Assembly (NCBI RefSeq): GCF_900112195.1
Contig: NZ_FOKR01000006.1
Span: 124,001-188,000, forward strand
Origin: Butyrivibrio sp. YAB3001
GTDB taxonomy: Bacteria; Bacillota; Clostridia; Lachnospirales; Lachnospiraceae
Length of the DNA: 64,000 nt
Reading direction: 5' to 3'
Shown here: positions 33,976-42,572 of the stretch, piece after piece
How positions within the stretch are numbered: position 1 is the first letter of the stretch
Layout: every line of letters starts with the position of its first letter
The notes under the pieces: generated by a model
Database searches by the model: none
Seen by the model: only the letters and a program-made list of their open reading frames with translations
What the model was told of the DNA's origin: nothing
Translations under genes and position numbers: made by a program

Positions 33976-36861
33976 TCAATAATAGAAACTCTCTTTCGGT
34001 CCCAGGTAAGATTCTGGTATTTCCGTATCATTTCTTCTTATAATTATTCTTTCAAGAACAATTGCCGGGCTCATCCCATAAAACTTAAGAACATTCACAC
34101 CCTTGACGCAATGGATGGTTTCTTCTACTTTTTTTACGTTATCCTTACATTCCTCTTCCCACTGAGCACTTAAGAAAAAAGGTATTTCAGGCTGTTTTAC
34201 TGTATTGACCACTTGTATATCTTCATTATTAATTGAATATCCGATATAATGCTTTCTCTCAAAAACTGTCGGCGTCGTAGGCGCCAGTTCAAAGCATACT
34301 CTGTAATCGTCATCAGCTTCAGCAATGAACCGGTATTCTGTAAATGGCCTTTCTTTTTCATCTACAAAATCTGCCGTCGCAGGAAACACTCTTATGGCGC
34401 TTCCACTTCTTCCATATGGTAAAAGAACTTTAAACTGCCCTTTAGGAGTATCTTTCTTGCCACTGAAATGCTCAGCCTCCATACAGATATATCCATCGTT
34501 TTCTGCAAACAAATACTCATTATCCACAGATTTTTTTACATTTTCAGTTTTTTGCGGTGAAGCCTCAACAGAGACTGTCACCTTGCTATATCCGATACAT
34601 TCTACAGTAAATGTTCCTGTTATCTTTTCCTTCAAAAGAGCCTTATCTGCAACAAGTTTTATTCGCTCTGTTACCTTTACTTCGCCTTCAGTCTTGCTAA
34701 AAGACATCCATCTGCAATCAGTTGTGATCTTATACTCAAATGGTTTATCACTTCCATTTATAAGATCAAACTCGATGGAATCCACATCAGGTCTTAACAT
34801 ATCCTTCCAGGTCTGTTTCTTATCACACCACTCAAGGCCTGTCATGTAATTCTCATCATCTTTTCTTGAAACAAGCATTCTTGGACTGTTTGCGCCATAG
34901 ACAAGATGCCTTAAAGGATATTTATTATCCTCGTCGTTCCAATTCACAAATCCAATATGCTCCGAACGACCAAACCCTTTGTAATAGCCATTATCAACTG
35001 TCTCATACTCATCAATAAGCGCTGCATCCTCTTTTACACAGGAATCTATCAAAGCCGCAAGCTCATTTGCTTCAATCCTGTTCTGCTTTGCGAATAGTTC
35101 ATTTCTGCCTGCAAGGATCCACATCTTCATCAGATTCGCAGTTCCGCATGCCGGATAATATAAAAGAGATATAAACGCCGATAAATCTTTTTCTTCTATT
35201 TTCTTTTTCAAGCAGGCGGCATCCCTCAATATTTCTTCAGATGTATCTAAAACCTGCTGTGCTTCTCCGAAATGAAGCGGATGATATACATGAGCATTCA
35301 TTATCTCATGACGTCTTTTTTCCAAAAGTCCTGTATAATCCCACATCATCCTGACAACTTTATTTCGCAGAGATTGTGTCATCATCGCGCCAAACTGTCT
35401 GTCAACCCACTGTTTGGTATATTCAAGTGTGATTCCGCAATCATCACCACCCCACTTATCAATGTCATAAGCAAGATCAAGAAAGAACGAAAGCCCAAAT
35501 TCCTGAGTTCCAATATCACCAACGTTCGTAACCCAAATCTCTCGGACGCCAAACTCATACGCCTGTGTCATCTGCTCCCATACTCTTGGAAGATATGTGC
35601 CTCCAATCCATTGATAGGAGTACGGCCCTCCGTGCATATCCATGTGATAATACATCCCAAAACCGCCCTTATGGCTTCTAATCTCTTCGCCTGGAAGTGT
35701 CCTGGTGTATCCACAATTATTGTCACTAAGCATGAGAGTCACGCCCTCAAGCTCAGGATCATCCATAAGTCCCTTTGTCTTTTCATCTCCGTAAAAGAAC
35801 TCTTCCACTTCGGTAAAAAGAACTATCTGTCTCGGAACTTTATCCATATCTTCATCGATTATTTCTTTTATAAGTCCATTCTGAGTTTTAAGTACATCCC
35901 TAAGAAGATCTATATTCTCCTTAAGAGTAGAATCTTCCCCTAAAATCCTCGAATCTCTTTCACCTCTCATTCCGAGAGTTATCACATTTTCAAACTGTTT
36001 ATTTCTTACAAGGCCGTCCCGCCAAAATCTGGTTACGCCTTCTTTGTTAGCTCTAAAGTCCCAGGCATCACCATAGATTGAATCTTTACCTCTTAGCAGA
36101 CCGTATTCCTCTCCTGCTCTCATGCACGGCTCATGGTGAGAAGTGCTCATCACAACTCCGTATTCATCTGCGAGTCTTGCGCTTTCAAGTCCTGGACCAT
36201 CCATGCTGAAGTTGGATCTCCACATAGCAGGCCAGAGGTAATTTCCTTTTAGCCTAAGCAGCAATTCAAAAATCCGCTCATAGCACCTGGCATTTATTCC
36301 GCCAAAGTGCTCCGTTGCCCAATTTCCAAAAGCGGGCCACTCATCGTTTATAAAAAATCCTCTATATTTTACTGAAGGTTCTTTGCTTACAAAATTGACT
36401 TCATCTGTCAAAGTTACATTTTTTCTTTTTCTGGGAAAAACATGATTCCAGTTAACAAGGGGAGATACCCCAAGAAGTTCTGAAAGGTGGAACAACCCGT
36501 AGATTGTTCCCCTCTTATCGCTTCCGGCAATAACCAGGGCATGGTCTACTCCATCCATCGGATCATCAATCACCTGAAAGCTATAACTCTCCCACTTACC
36601 TCGAATATCAGATAGCTTCACTAATCCTCGCTCATCCAAGTCCTCAAGAAAATCGCTCTTGTCCACCGTCCCAAACACAACCAGATTTTTGCATTTGCTT
36701 CCTTTGGAATACTCCCCTGCTCGAAATCCGGTTACCAAAAAAATATCTTCTCTAACAAGCTCCGCTATCTTATTTACTCCGGGAAAGGCTTTGGCTTCAT
36801 AGGTAAACATTATCCTGTTGTCAAAGCAAACTTTTGCCACTTGAACCCCCAATGTAATCAT
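33976..36861 (-). CDS. GH115 alpha-glucuronidase
   Basis: Removes (4-O-methyl-)glucuronic acid from internal as well as terminal xylose residues of xylan. 961 residues, the usual GH115 size, with the family core RGFFINDEWPAFGNWATEHF (about 159-178), YLWPAMW, GMRGERD and a C-terminal beta domain. No signal peptide is apparent, so as written it is cytoplasmic, which is not universal for this family. ATG 36861 is taken as start (GGGGAAG about 10 bases upstream). ATG 36810 (residue 18) is an alternative that still keeps the family's first strand. The start codon sits in a long hairpin. Divergent from an araC gene. Confidence 0.9.
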   Translation of the reverse strand: MITLGVQVAKVCFDNRIMFTYEAKAFPGVNKIAELVREDIFLVTGFRAGEYSKGSKCKNLVVFGTVDKSDFLEDLDERGLVKLSDIRGKWESYSFQVIDDPMDGVDHALVIAGSDKRGTIYGLFHLSELLGVSPLVNWNHVFPRKRKNVTLTDEVNFVSKEPSVKYRGFFINDEWPAFGNWATEHFGGINARCYERIFELLLRLKGNYLWPAMWRSNFSMDGPGLESARLADEYGVVMSTSHHEPCMRAGEEYGLLRGKDSIYGDAWDFRANKEGVTRFWRDGLVRNKQFENVITLGMRGERDSRILGEDSTLKENIDLLRDVLKTQNGLIKEIIDEDMDKVPRQIVLFTEVEEFFYGDEKTKGLMDDPELEGVTLMLSDNNCGYTRTLPGEEIRSHKGGFGMYYHMDMHGGPYSYQWIGGTYLPRVWEQMTQAYEFGVREIWVTNVGDIGTQEFGLSFFLDLAYDIDKWGGDDCGITLEYTKQWVDRQFGAMMTQSLRNKVVRMMWDYTGLLEKRRHEIMNAHVYHPLHFGEAQQVLDTSEEILRDAACLKKKIEEKDLSAFISLLYYPACGTANLMKMWILAGRNELFAKQNRIEANELAALIDSCVKEDAALIDEYETVDNGYYKGFGRSEHIGFVNWNDEDNKYPLRHLVYGANSPRMLVSRKDDENYMTGLEWCDKKQTWKDMLRPDVDSIEFDLINGSDKPFEYKITTDCRWMSFSKTEGEVKVTERIKLVADKALLKEKITGTFTVECIGYSKVTVSVEASPQKTENVKKSVDNEYLFAENDGYICMEAEHFSGKKDTPKGQFKVLLPYGRSGSAIRVFPATADFVDEKERPFTEYRFIAEADDDYRVCFELAPTTPTVFERKHYIGYSINNEDIQVVNTVKQPEIPFFLSAQWEEECKDNVKKVEETIHCVKGVNVLKFYGMSPAIVLERIIIRRNDTEIPESYLGPKESFYY

Positions 36862-36903
36862 TCATGTCAGACTTCCCCAAGTCTTCCCTGACATGAATGA
36901 TTA
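36855..36903 (-). promoter_or_regulatory. 16-bp stem enclosing the GH115 ribosome site and start codon
   Basis: CTGACATGAATGATTA (36888-36903) is the exact inverse of 36855-36870. In the minus-strand transcript the 3' arm includes the GH115 ATG and the 17-base loop carries GGGGAAG. Upstream lies a 9-bp inverted repeat ATATAAATC/GATTTATAT around 36930-36960, between the divergent GH115 and araC genes, a possible AraC-protein site. Confidence 0.6.
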
Positions 36904-37076
36904 CCAATACATTTTTCCTAACCCCATATAAATCATATAATCTAGGATTTATATAGAAATACACAAAAAGATAGATAATTTTTGCATTTTCCGATATAAT
37001 ATTGCACAAAGGTATATGAGTTTGTGAAATTTTATTTATAGACATTGCACAGTGAGGGGATTGCGATTAAATAAGT

Positions 37077-37940
37077 ATGAGAAAAGCGCTGGATTGTCCG
37101 TATAGTCTTATCGACAGGGATATAATATGTGAGCACAAAACTGCGAGGGTTACGCCTTCGGATATCAAAACAGTTCATAACCATGACGGATATGAGATTG
37201 TATTCTTTTTGAGGGGAGACGTTAATATTATGATTGAGCCTGATATGGTCAAGATGAAGCGGGGTGACATGTTTTTTATAAGTCCGCTGGTTTTTCATGG
37301 GCTTGATCTGGAAGATATAAACGGATACGAACGTGTCGTTATCAATATTCAATACGAAACGTTAAAAGAACTTGGTGATGAAGAAACCGACTTTTCTACT
37401 CTTTTTAGAAGCGATGTTTCTCCAAATATGAATCATCTTAGAATCCCGGAGGAAGGGCTTTCCGAATTTGTTCAAATTGCCGAAAAACTCCAGGAATGCA
37501 TAGAAAGCACAGAATTTGGACATGCCGTTTTGTCCAAAGCTCTTTTAGTGGAATTTCTACTTCTTTCCTGTAAATATTCCGCGCTTGTAACTCAGCAAAA
37601 GAAAAACAGCCTTATGCCTCAGGTTGTCTCTACCATATTTGATTACATCGACTCTCACATTTCAGAAGACATTACAATTAACACAATGGCTTCAGACCTG
37701 CATTACAGCAGTGACCATCTAAGCCGTGTATTTAGCGAAGCCACCGGCGATTCGCTCAAGCATTACATTAATGCCAAAAAAATAGTTCTGGCGCAAAAAC
37801 TATTACTCCAGAACTATTCTCCTTATGATGTATGTTTTATGGCAGGTTACAATAATTATTCAAGTTTTTCCCGACGCTTCTCCAAACAGATTGGGATGTC
37901 TCCCAAGCAGTATCAGCTCGCAAACGTCCTGCCAAAGTAA
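37077..37940 (+). CDS. AraC-family regulator with cupin sensor domain
   Basis: 287 residues. The N-terminal cupin covers about 20-110 (HDGYEIVFFLRGDVNIMIEP, then RGDMFFISPLVFHGLDL). Two C-terminal HTH motifs lie at about 195-285, ending GYNNYSSFSRRFSKQIGMSP. It probably activates the divergent GH115-transporter operon in response to a xylan-derived sugar; this is inferred from position. An in-frame stop nine bases upstream fixes the ATG at 37077, although GAGGGG is about 18 bases away, so translation may be weak or structure-dependent. It converges on GH67 with only 2 bases between the stops. Confidence 0.9.
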   Translation: MRKALDCPYSLIDRDIICEHKTARVTPSDIKTVHNHDGYEIVFFLRGDVNIMIEPDMVKMKRGDMFFISPLVFHGLDLEDINGYERVVINIQYETLKELGDEETDFSTLFRSDVSPNMNHLRIPEEGLSEFVQIAEKLQECIESTEFGHAVLSKALLVEFLLLSCKYSALVTQQKKNSLMPQVVSTIFDYIDSHISEDITINTMASDLHYSSDHLSRVFSEATGDSLKHYINAKKIVLAQKLLLQNYSPYDVCFMAGYNNYSSFSRRFSKQIGMSPKQYQLANVLPK

Positions 37941-37942
37941 AA

Positions 37943-39910
37943 TCAATAAATCGGCCTGTGCTGCTGGTCTTCAATTCCACTCTTTCTATAGAAGTAAGAG
38001 TTCACCTGATCGCACCACTCACGGGCATTTGCAACCTGCATCTCAAATCTGTGAGATACACAGTTGTATGTATTCTGCGGAACTTTTCCTTCAAAACTCT
38101 TCCATGAAGCTGCAAGTTCTTTTGCCTCATCATAGCCCTCAAAATGGCTGTCATAAATATACTGGATAAGTGTCTGTCCGCTCTTAAGTTTCCAATCATA
38201 ATTAATATGATGGAAGAAAAGAAGGAGATTCTCAGGGCAAGTCTTGGGATCATTGTACATCACTGCATTCTTCTCATAATACTGCTGCGCATATCCGGTT
38301 CCCTTATCTGTTCTGTCAACTCCAAGTCCAAGGTGATCTGCTCTGTGATATGTCCCCCATCTTGAATACTCATATCCGTCAACGCTTGGTCCATAGTGGT
38401 CAGCAGGAGTAACCATCCAGCCAATTCCAAGAGGACTTGTATACTTTTCATAGATTTCTCTTGATCTAAGAAGCATATCTACAAGCTTGTCCTCAAGTTC
38501 TTTTTCCAGGTTAAAGGTAAGTCTTACCCATTCCCTTGCAATCTCCTCAGATGAAAGTTCTGTATCAAAGGCAAGTCTTCCAAATCCATAAAGATTTGCT
38601 GCTGCAAGGTCATTTCCTGTCCAGTTAAAGTCATTACCTGTGTTGATAACTGCTGCCATACCGGCAAGCTTATTGCCAAAAGCTCTTCCGCTCACAACAT
38701 CAGCAACAGTGTCATTCTCAACCTGGCAATAGGTCTTGAATCCAAGGATTTCCTTGAACATAGGCATTAGATAGCAAAGATCGATCTGATGTCCTGTGTA
38801 TTCCTGTGCAATCTGAACCTCAAGCATCTGATTAGTCCTGGTAAGTCCTCCAAGAAGAGGTGAAATCGGCTCTCTTATCTGGAAGTCCATAGGACCGTTC
38901 TTGATCTGGAGGATTACATTATCATGATACTGTCCGTCAAGATCTTTGAAATAATCATAACCGGCTCTTGCTCTGTCAGTCTTGGTATCGCGCCAGTCCT
39001 GAGTGCAGTTGTAAACAAAGCATCTCCAGATGATAATTCCGCCATAAGGAGCTATAACATCTCCAAGCATATTTGCGCCATCTGCCTGAGTTCTGCCATA
39101 GGTAAATGGTCCAGGTCTTCCCTCAGAGTCTGCCTTTACAAGGAATCCGCCAAGGTTTGGAAGTCTGTCGTAAACTTCTTTTATCTTGCCCTCCCACCAG
39201 GTTATTACTGCCTTATCAAGCGGGTCACACACTGCAAGTCCGCCAAGTTCAATAGGCGAAGCAAAGTTAAGTGAAAGGTAAAGCTTAATTCCATAGTCAG
39301 CAAAAATATCAGAAAGCTCAGATAATTTGTCAAAGTATCTATCTGTGATAAGGTCTGTCGCTGCGCCTCTCACATTTACATTATTGATAACTACGCCGTT
39401 TATTCCAACACTTGCCATAAATCTTGCATAGTCAACTGTTCTTTCATTGATTATTATCTCTTCACCGGTGAAAAAGAATGATCTGCCCGAATAGCCACGC
39501 TCAATGCTGCCATCCATGTTATCCCAGTGGTTCATCATTCGAAGAGGGTTTGAAGGAGCTTTTTTAACATTAAGCTCTGCTAAATTCTCACCCATTATCA
39601 CACTTCTGATGATATGAAATGCACCGTAAAGGGCACCGTTTTCATCCGAAGCTTCTACCAAAAGACTTTCTTTCCCCTCAAAAGTGCCTTCGCTCTTTAC
39701 AAGATATTCCTCTTTTGATAAAGATGCGTTTTTCTTAACGTCTACCTTTATATTCCTATCTGCAAGCGCTCTCTTAAGCTCTTTTCCCAAAGTCTTAATA
39801 ACACGATTATCAGAATCAAAATCTGAAATTTCTACAACACACTTACTATTATCAATATTGTTATCAAGGATTTTGTTAAGCCACAATCCTGACCACTTTC
39901 TTTCCTCCAT
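37943..39910 (-). CDS. aguA: GH67 alpha-glucuronidase
   Basis: Cleaves (4-O-methyl-)glucuronic acid from the non-reducing terminal xylose of short aldouronic acids. 655 residues, cytoplasmic, with family-typical segments MNHWDNMDGSIERGYSG, LVKADSEGRPGP, LDGQYHDNV and IKNGPMDFQIREP. Glu263 is the likely acid and Asp319 with Glu347 the base pair, by comparison with the characterised Geobacillus enzyme. The ATG at 39910 has AAAGGAA 7 bases upstream; the in-frame TTG at 39916 does not. It complements GH115: fragments are imported by the LplBC-type transporter, deglucuronidated here and then trimmed by GH3. Confidence 0.95.
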   Translation of the reverse strand: MEERKWSGLWLNKILDNNIDNSKCVVEISDFDSDNRVIKTLGKELKRALADRNIKVDVKKNASLSKEEYLVKSEGTFEGKESLLVEASDENGALYGAFHIIRSVIMGENLAELNVKKAPSNPLRMMNHWDNMDGSIERGYSGRSFFFTGEEIIINERTVDYARFMASVGINGVVINNVNVRGAATDLITDRYFDKLSELSDIFADYGIKLYLSLNFASPIELGGLAVCDPLDKAVITWWEGKIKEVYDRLPNLGGFLVKADSEGRPGPFTYGRTQADGANMLGDVIAPYGGIIIWRCFVYNCTQDWRDTKTDRARAGYDYFKDLDGQYHDNVILQIKNGPMDFQIREPISPLLGGLTRTNQMLEVQIAQEYTGHQIDLCYLMPMFKEILGFKTYCQVENDTVADVVSGRAFGNKLAGMAAVINTGNDFNWTGNDLAAANLYGFGRLAFDTELSSEEIAREWVRLTFNLEKELEDKLVDMLLRSREIYEKYTSPLGIGWMVTPADHYGPSVDGYEYSRWGTYHRADHLGLGVDRTDKGTGYAQQYYEKNAVMYNDPKTCPENLLLFFHHINYDWKLKSGQTLIQYIYDSHFEGYDEAKELAASWKSFEGKVPQNTYNCVSHRFEMQVANAREWCDQVNSYFYRKSGIEDQQHRPIY

Positions 39911-40270
39911 GATCAATTCCTTTCCGCATATTTTCTATTTTATGTTAGAATGGTTCTATCGTTACTGTGAGCAAAAAAGAATGTCGCAAGTGAGATTCTC
40001 ACACCTAATGCGGTTGCATCTATGCAACATATTCCTAACTCATAATAATAACTGGGGAAGAGATTATTACCTTTTATAATAAAGTAAACGATACTAATCC
40101 TTAAAAAGCATATTATATTATAAAAAAATAGTCTAACCAATTTATGACATATTCTTATTATTTGATGTTGGTTTTGAACAATGTATATGAATCCCCCAAG
40201 TAAACAATCGGGTTAATTATGTACATGTCCGAGCATAACATCTTAACTTTCTCAAAGGAATTTTTACATT
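39911..40270. other. Intergenic region with two small palindromes between GH67 and araC
   Basis: 360 bases between divergent genes. GTGAGA-T-TCTCAC (39990-40002) and GTTGCAT-CT-ATGCAAC (40013-40028) are perfect palindromes 10 bases apart, good operator candidates for GH67 control. The rest is AT-rich. I see no unambiguous promoter and no ORF with a ribosome site. Confidence 0.5.
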
Positions 40271-41158
40271 ATGATTGATGATATTAACGCCAATTCAAGA
40301 GAACATATTTTTTATGATACATTAAAGGGAGTGCTGCTCTACCACAATGCCCTTGCAAATTATCCGCTGCACTGGCACAACGAGGTAGAACTTATACTTA
40401 TCCTGTCCGGTTCACTTAAAGTAAAATTTCATAATGACGCTTCTTCAGTAATAGACTGTATTCCCGGTGACATAATCATGATTGCTCCGGGCACACTACA
40501 TGAATACATTACAGAATCCGTGGGCGGAGAAAAACTTATACTTCTTTTTGATATTGCAGGCTACTCACAGGTTTCATCACTTGTACCGCTGCTTAAAACT
40601 CTGCCTCCTTATACTCACATTCGTCAGAGCGAATATCCTGTTGAGAGCGCAAGACTTCAGAATTACTTCTGGGAAATCGACAGGCTTTATGGTCAGCAGG
40701 ATGAATTCCTTCAGATATCTGTTTACTCACTGGTTTCGCTTATTCTTGCCCAGATTGGAAGCATGCACCTTAATGTCATTCCGGCTGAAGCAGAGTCTGC
40801 CGACTCACAGCGCAAAAATATAGATAAACTTGTGGAAGTCACAAACTACATCGACTCCCACCGCTCAGACGACCTAACAGTTGAACAGTTAGCTGATCTT
40901 GCAGGTTTCTCCAAGTTTCATTTTGAAAGACTCTTCAAATCTTACATGGGTATTTCCTGCTATCAGTACATCACAAAGCGCCGCGTACTAATGGCTCAGG
41001 AACTTCTGGGAGATACAGATCTGTCTGTAATGGACATTGCCCTCCAGTCAGGTTTCTTTAGCCTTTCAACCTTCAACCGCGTGTTCAAGGACATCAACAA
41101 ATGCTCACCGACAGAATACAGAAAGCTGTACAGAACCGGCGCGGATTCGAAGGTGTGA
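40271..41158 (+). CDS. AraC-family regulator with cupin sensor domain
   Basis: 295 residues. The cupin domain covers about 25-105 (ALANYPLHWHNEVELILILS, then PGDIIMIAPGTLHEYI). The double HTH covers about 190-290 (LTVEQLADLAGFSKFHFERL and ALQSGFFSLSTFNRVFKD). It diverges from GH67, so it is the natural candidate regulator of that gene and perhaps of the xylan locus. The ATG is preceded by AAAGGAAT 9 bases upstream. A strong hairpin terminator follows at 41232. It shares only the general family architecture with the other AraC protein here, so the two probably sense different signals. Confidence 0.9.
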   Translation: MIDDINANSREHIFYDTLKGVLLYHNALANYPLHWHNEVELILILSGSLKVKFHNDASSVIDCIPGDIIMIAPGTLHEYITESVGGEKLILLFDIAGYSQVSSLVPLLKTLPPYTHIRQSEYPVESARLQNYFWEIDRLYGQQDEFLQISVYSLVSLILAQIGSMHLNVIPAEAESADSQRKNIDKLVEVTNYIDSHRSDDLTVEQLADLAGFSKFHFERLFKSYMGISCYQYITKRRVLMAQELLGDTDLSVMDIALQSGFFSLSTFNRVFKDINKCSPTEYRKLYRTGADSKV

Positions 41159-41231
41159 TGGAATAGATATTCATATATAATGCTTTTCATTTACTAAATC
41201 AGTAGTGAACTATATACTCTCGTCAACAATC

Positions 41232-41277
41232 AAAAAGTCTTCTATGATAATTCAGTTTTTGTCATAGAAGACTTTTT
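41232..41277 (+). terminator. Terminator-like 16-bp hairpin after araC
   Basis: AAAAAGTCTTCTATGA (41232-41247) pairs perfectly with 41262-41277, ending in TTTTT. It lies 74 bases past the araC stop. Confidence 0.75.
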
Positions 41278-41282
41278 AATCG

Positions 41283-41351
41283 TTTTGAAAATAACAAGGG
41301 ACAGAATTGTAAAATTAATTTTCCAATTCTGTCCCTTGTTGACGTTCAAAA
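41283..41351. repeat. Near-perfect 69-bp palindrome upstream of an exporter ATPase gene
   Basis: TTTTGAA (41283-41289) pairs with TTCAAAA (41345-41351). AACAAGGGACAGAATTG (41293-41309) pairs perfectly with 41324-41340, and the centre AAAATTAATTTT is itself self-complementary. There is almost no loop, unlike a normal terminator. It may be a miniature mobile element or a cruciform-forming site. Confidence 0.65.
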
Positions 41352-41422
41352 TTTTCATGATAATAAGAACATCAGAACACGGAGCTGCTTTAAAGCATAA
41401 AGTAAAAAAAGGAGTATGAGCT

Positions 41423-42370
41423 ATGACACCGGTATTAAATGTTGAAAACATTTGCAAGAAATATGTTACTAAGAATGGGGTTGTATGTGCTAATGATAAT
41501 ATCAGCTTTAGCCTCGGGCAAAATGAGATACTGGCAGTTCTTGGACCAAATGGAGCGGGGAAAAGCACGTTGATAAAGCAGATCATCGGTTATGTTTCTC
41601 CGGATAGTGGAAAAATAGAGATCAATGGTGTAGAAACCGGTAGTAAGTCAAAAATGCTATCTGAAATTAGCTATATGATGCAAAGCAGATTTGAACATTG
41701 GGATCATCTGACTGTTTATGATGCAATTTATTATTCTGCCAGACTAAAGAAAATGAGCAAGGCGGACACTAAGCGCGAGATTGAATATCTTGCTGCGGAA
41801 TTGGATTTGAAAAAAGAAATGAGAAAGCTGTTAAAAAACCTGAGCGGTGGAAAAAAACAGGCAGCTGCTCTTGCATGTGCAGTAGTTGCCAATCCGAAAA
41901 TCCTTATTCTGGATGAACCTACAACAGGATTGGATCCGGAAAAGAAAGTGCTGTTTTGGAATTTTTTAAGAAAGATCCAGAAAGAAAAGGAAACTTCGAT
42001 TTTGCTCATTACCCACAATGTGGCAGAAGTTGAGGAAATAGTAGACAGGGTAATTATTGTTTCCAGAGGAAAGATAATTGAAAAAGGAACTCCTGAAAGT
42101 CTTCATAAGCAGGTTCAGGATGAGATCAGAATAGAAATAACATTAAAAGAAAAAGTTGATGAGAAGGTAGTTGAAAATGTATTAGAGGGCTATTCCTACA
42201 AGTTATTAGAAAAAAAGATAATTGTATATATCAGAGAAGAGAATCTGGTATCAGGAATTTCAAAGATCTTCGATGATAAAGAACTAAAAGATTATATTGA
42301 TGATTTCAGAGTAGTAAGACCATCACTTGAAGATGTGTACATAAAACTGATGGGTGAAAAAATAGCTTAA
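41423..42370 (+). CDS. ABC-2-type exporter ATPase, orphaned
   Basis: 315 residues. Walker A GPNGAGKST, Q-loop SYMMQS, signature LSGGKKQ, Walker B ILILDEPTTGLDP and H-loop LLITHN, followed by a C-terminal extension of about 90 residues as in CcmA/NatA-like exporters. The ATG is preceded by AAAGGAG. The gene directly downstream should encode its permease but is only 23 codons long, so this ATPase now lacks a partner next to it. The strand is visibly purine-rich compared with the neighbours, which may point to separate origin. Confidence 0.9.
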   Translation: MTPVLNVENICKKYVTKNGVVCANDNISFSLGQNEILAVLGPNGAGKSTLIKQIIGYVSPDSGKIEINGVETGSKSKMLSEISYMMQSRFEHWDHLTVYDAIYYSARLKKMSKADTKREIEYLAAELDLKKEMRKLLKNLSGGKKQAAALACAVVANPKILILDEPTTGLDPEKKVLFWNFLRKIQKEKETSILLITHNVAEVEEIVDRVIIVSRGKIIEKGTPESLHKQVQDEIRIEITLKEKVDEKVVENVLEGYSYKLLEKKIIVYIREENLVSGISKIFDDKELKDYIDDFRVVRPSLEDVYIKLMGEKIA

Positions 42371-42400
42371 TAAGATGGATATTAAAAGGTGGGGAAAAAT

Positions 42401-42472
42401 ATGAAGAGTATCAGGAGTTTTCTAAAGGAAATATGGATCTATTTGTGTATTGGAGTTAAGCAGCAAAAATGA
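42401..42472 (+). pseudogene. Truncated ABC-2 permease gene
   Basis: A well-placed AGGTGGGG site and ATG open a frame of 23 codons (MKSIRSFLKEIWIYLCIGVK, then QQK) that looks like the cytoplasmic N-terminus and start of the first span of an ABC permease. The TGA stop is formed at the junction with the palindrome beginning at 42471, and no permease sequence resumes afterwards. It is read as a gene cut by insertion and deletion. Confidence 0.65.
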
Positions 42473-42535
42473 CTATGTAAAATAAAGTGTGTAAGTTAAG
42501 TAACCACTAACTTACGCACTTTATTTTACATAGTC
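42471..42535. mobile_element. 65-bp palindrome, possible MITE or fused IS ends
   Basis: A 28-base arm (42471-42498, beginning GACTATGTAAAATAAAGTG) pairs with 42508-42535 with one G/T wobble and a 9-base loop. The arm ends (GACTATGTAAAAT / ATTTTACATAGTC) look like transposon terminal inverted repeats, and the element marks the exact point where the permease gene ends. No transposase. No target duplication is visible, as the right flank is a terminator and not permease sequence. Confidence 0.55.
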
Positions 42536-42570
42536 CGGTAAGGTGATATCATCATCACTTTACCGCTTTT
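42536..42570. terminator. Terminator at the 3' end of the sensor kinase gene
   Basis: CGGTAAGGTGAT (42536-42547) pairs with ATCACTTTACCG (42554-42565), one mismatch, followed by TTTT on the plus strand. It lies next to the kinase stop codon at 42573. Confidence 0.6.
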
Positions 42571-42572
42571 AA

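Noticed and set aside
35272-35943. 223-codon open frame on the plus strand inside GH115
   Set aside because: Antisense to a complete GH115 coding sequence; composition and lack of a ribosome site mark it as a shadow.
36821-37045. 74-codon frame between GH115 and araC
   Set aside because: Overlaps the GH115 start in another frame, has no ribosome site and covers the regulatory region.
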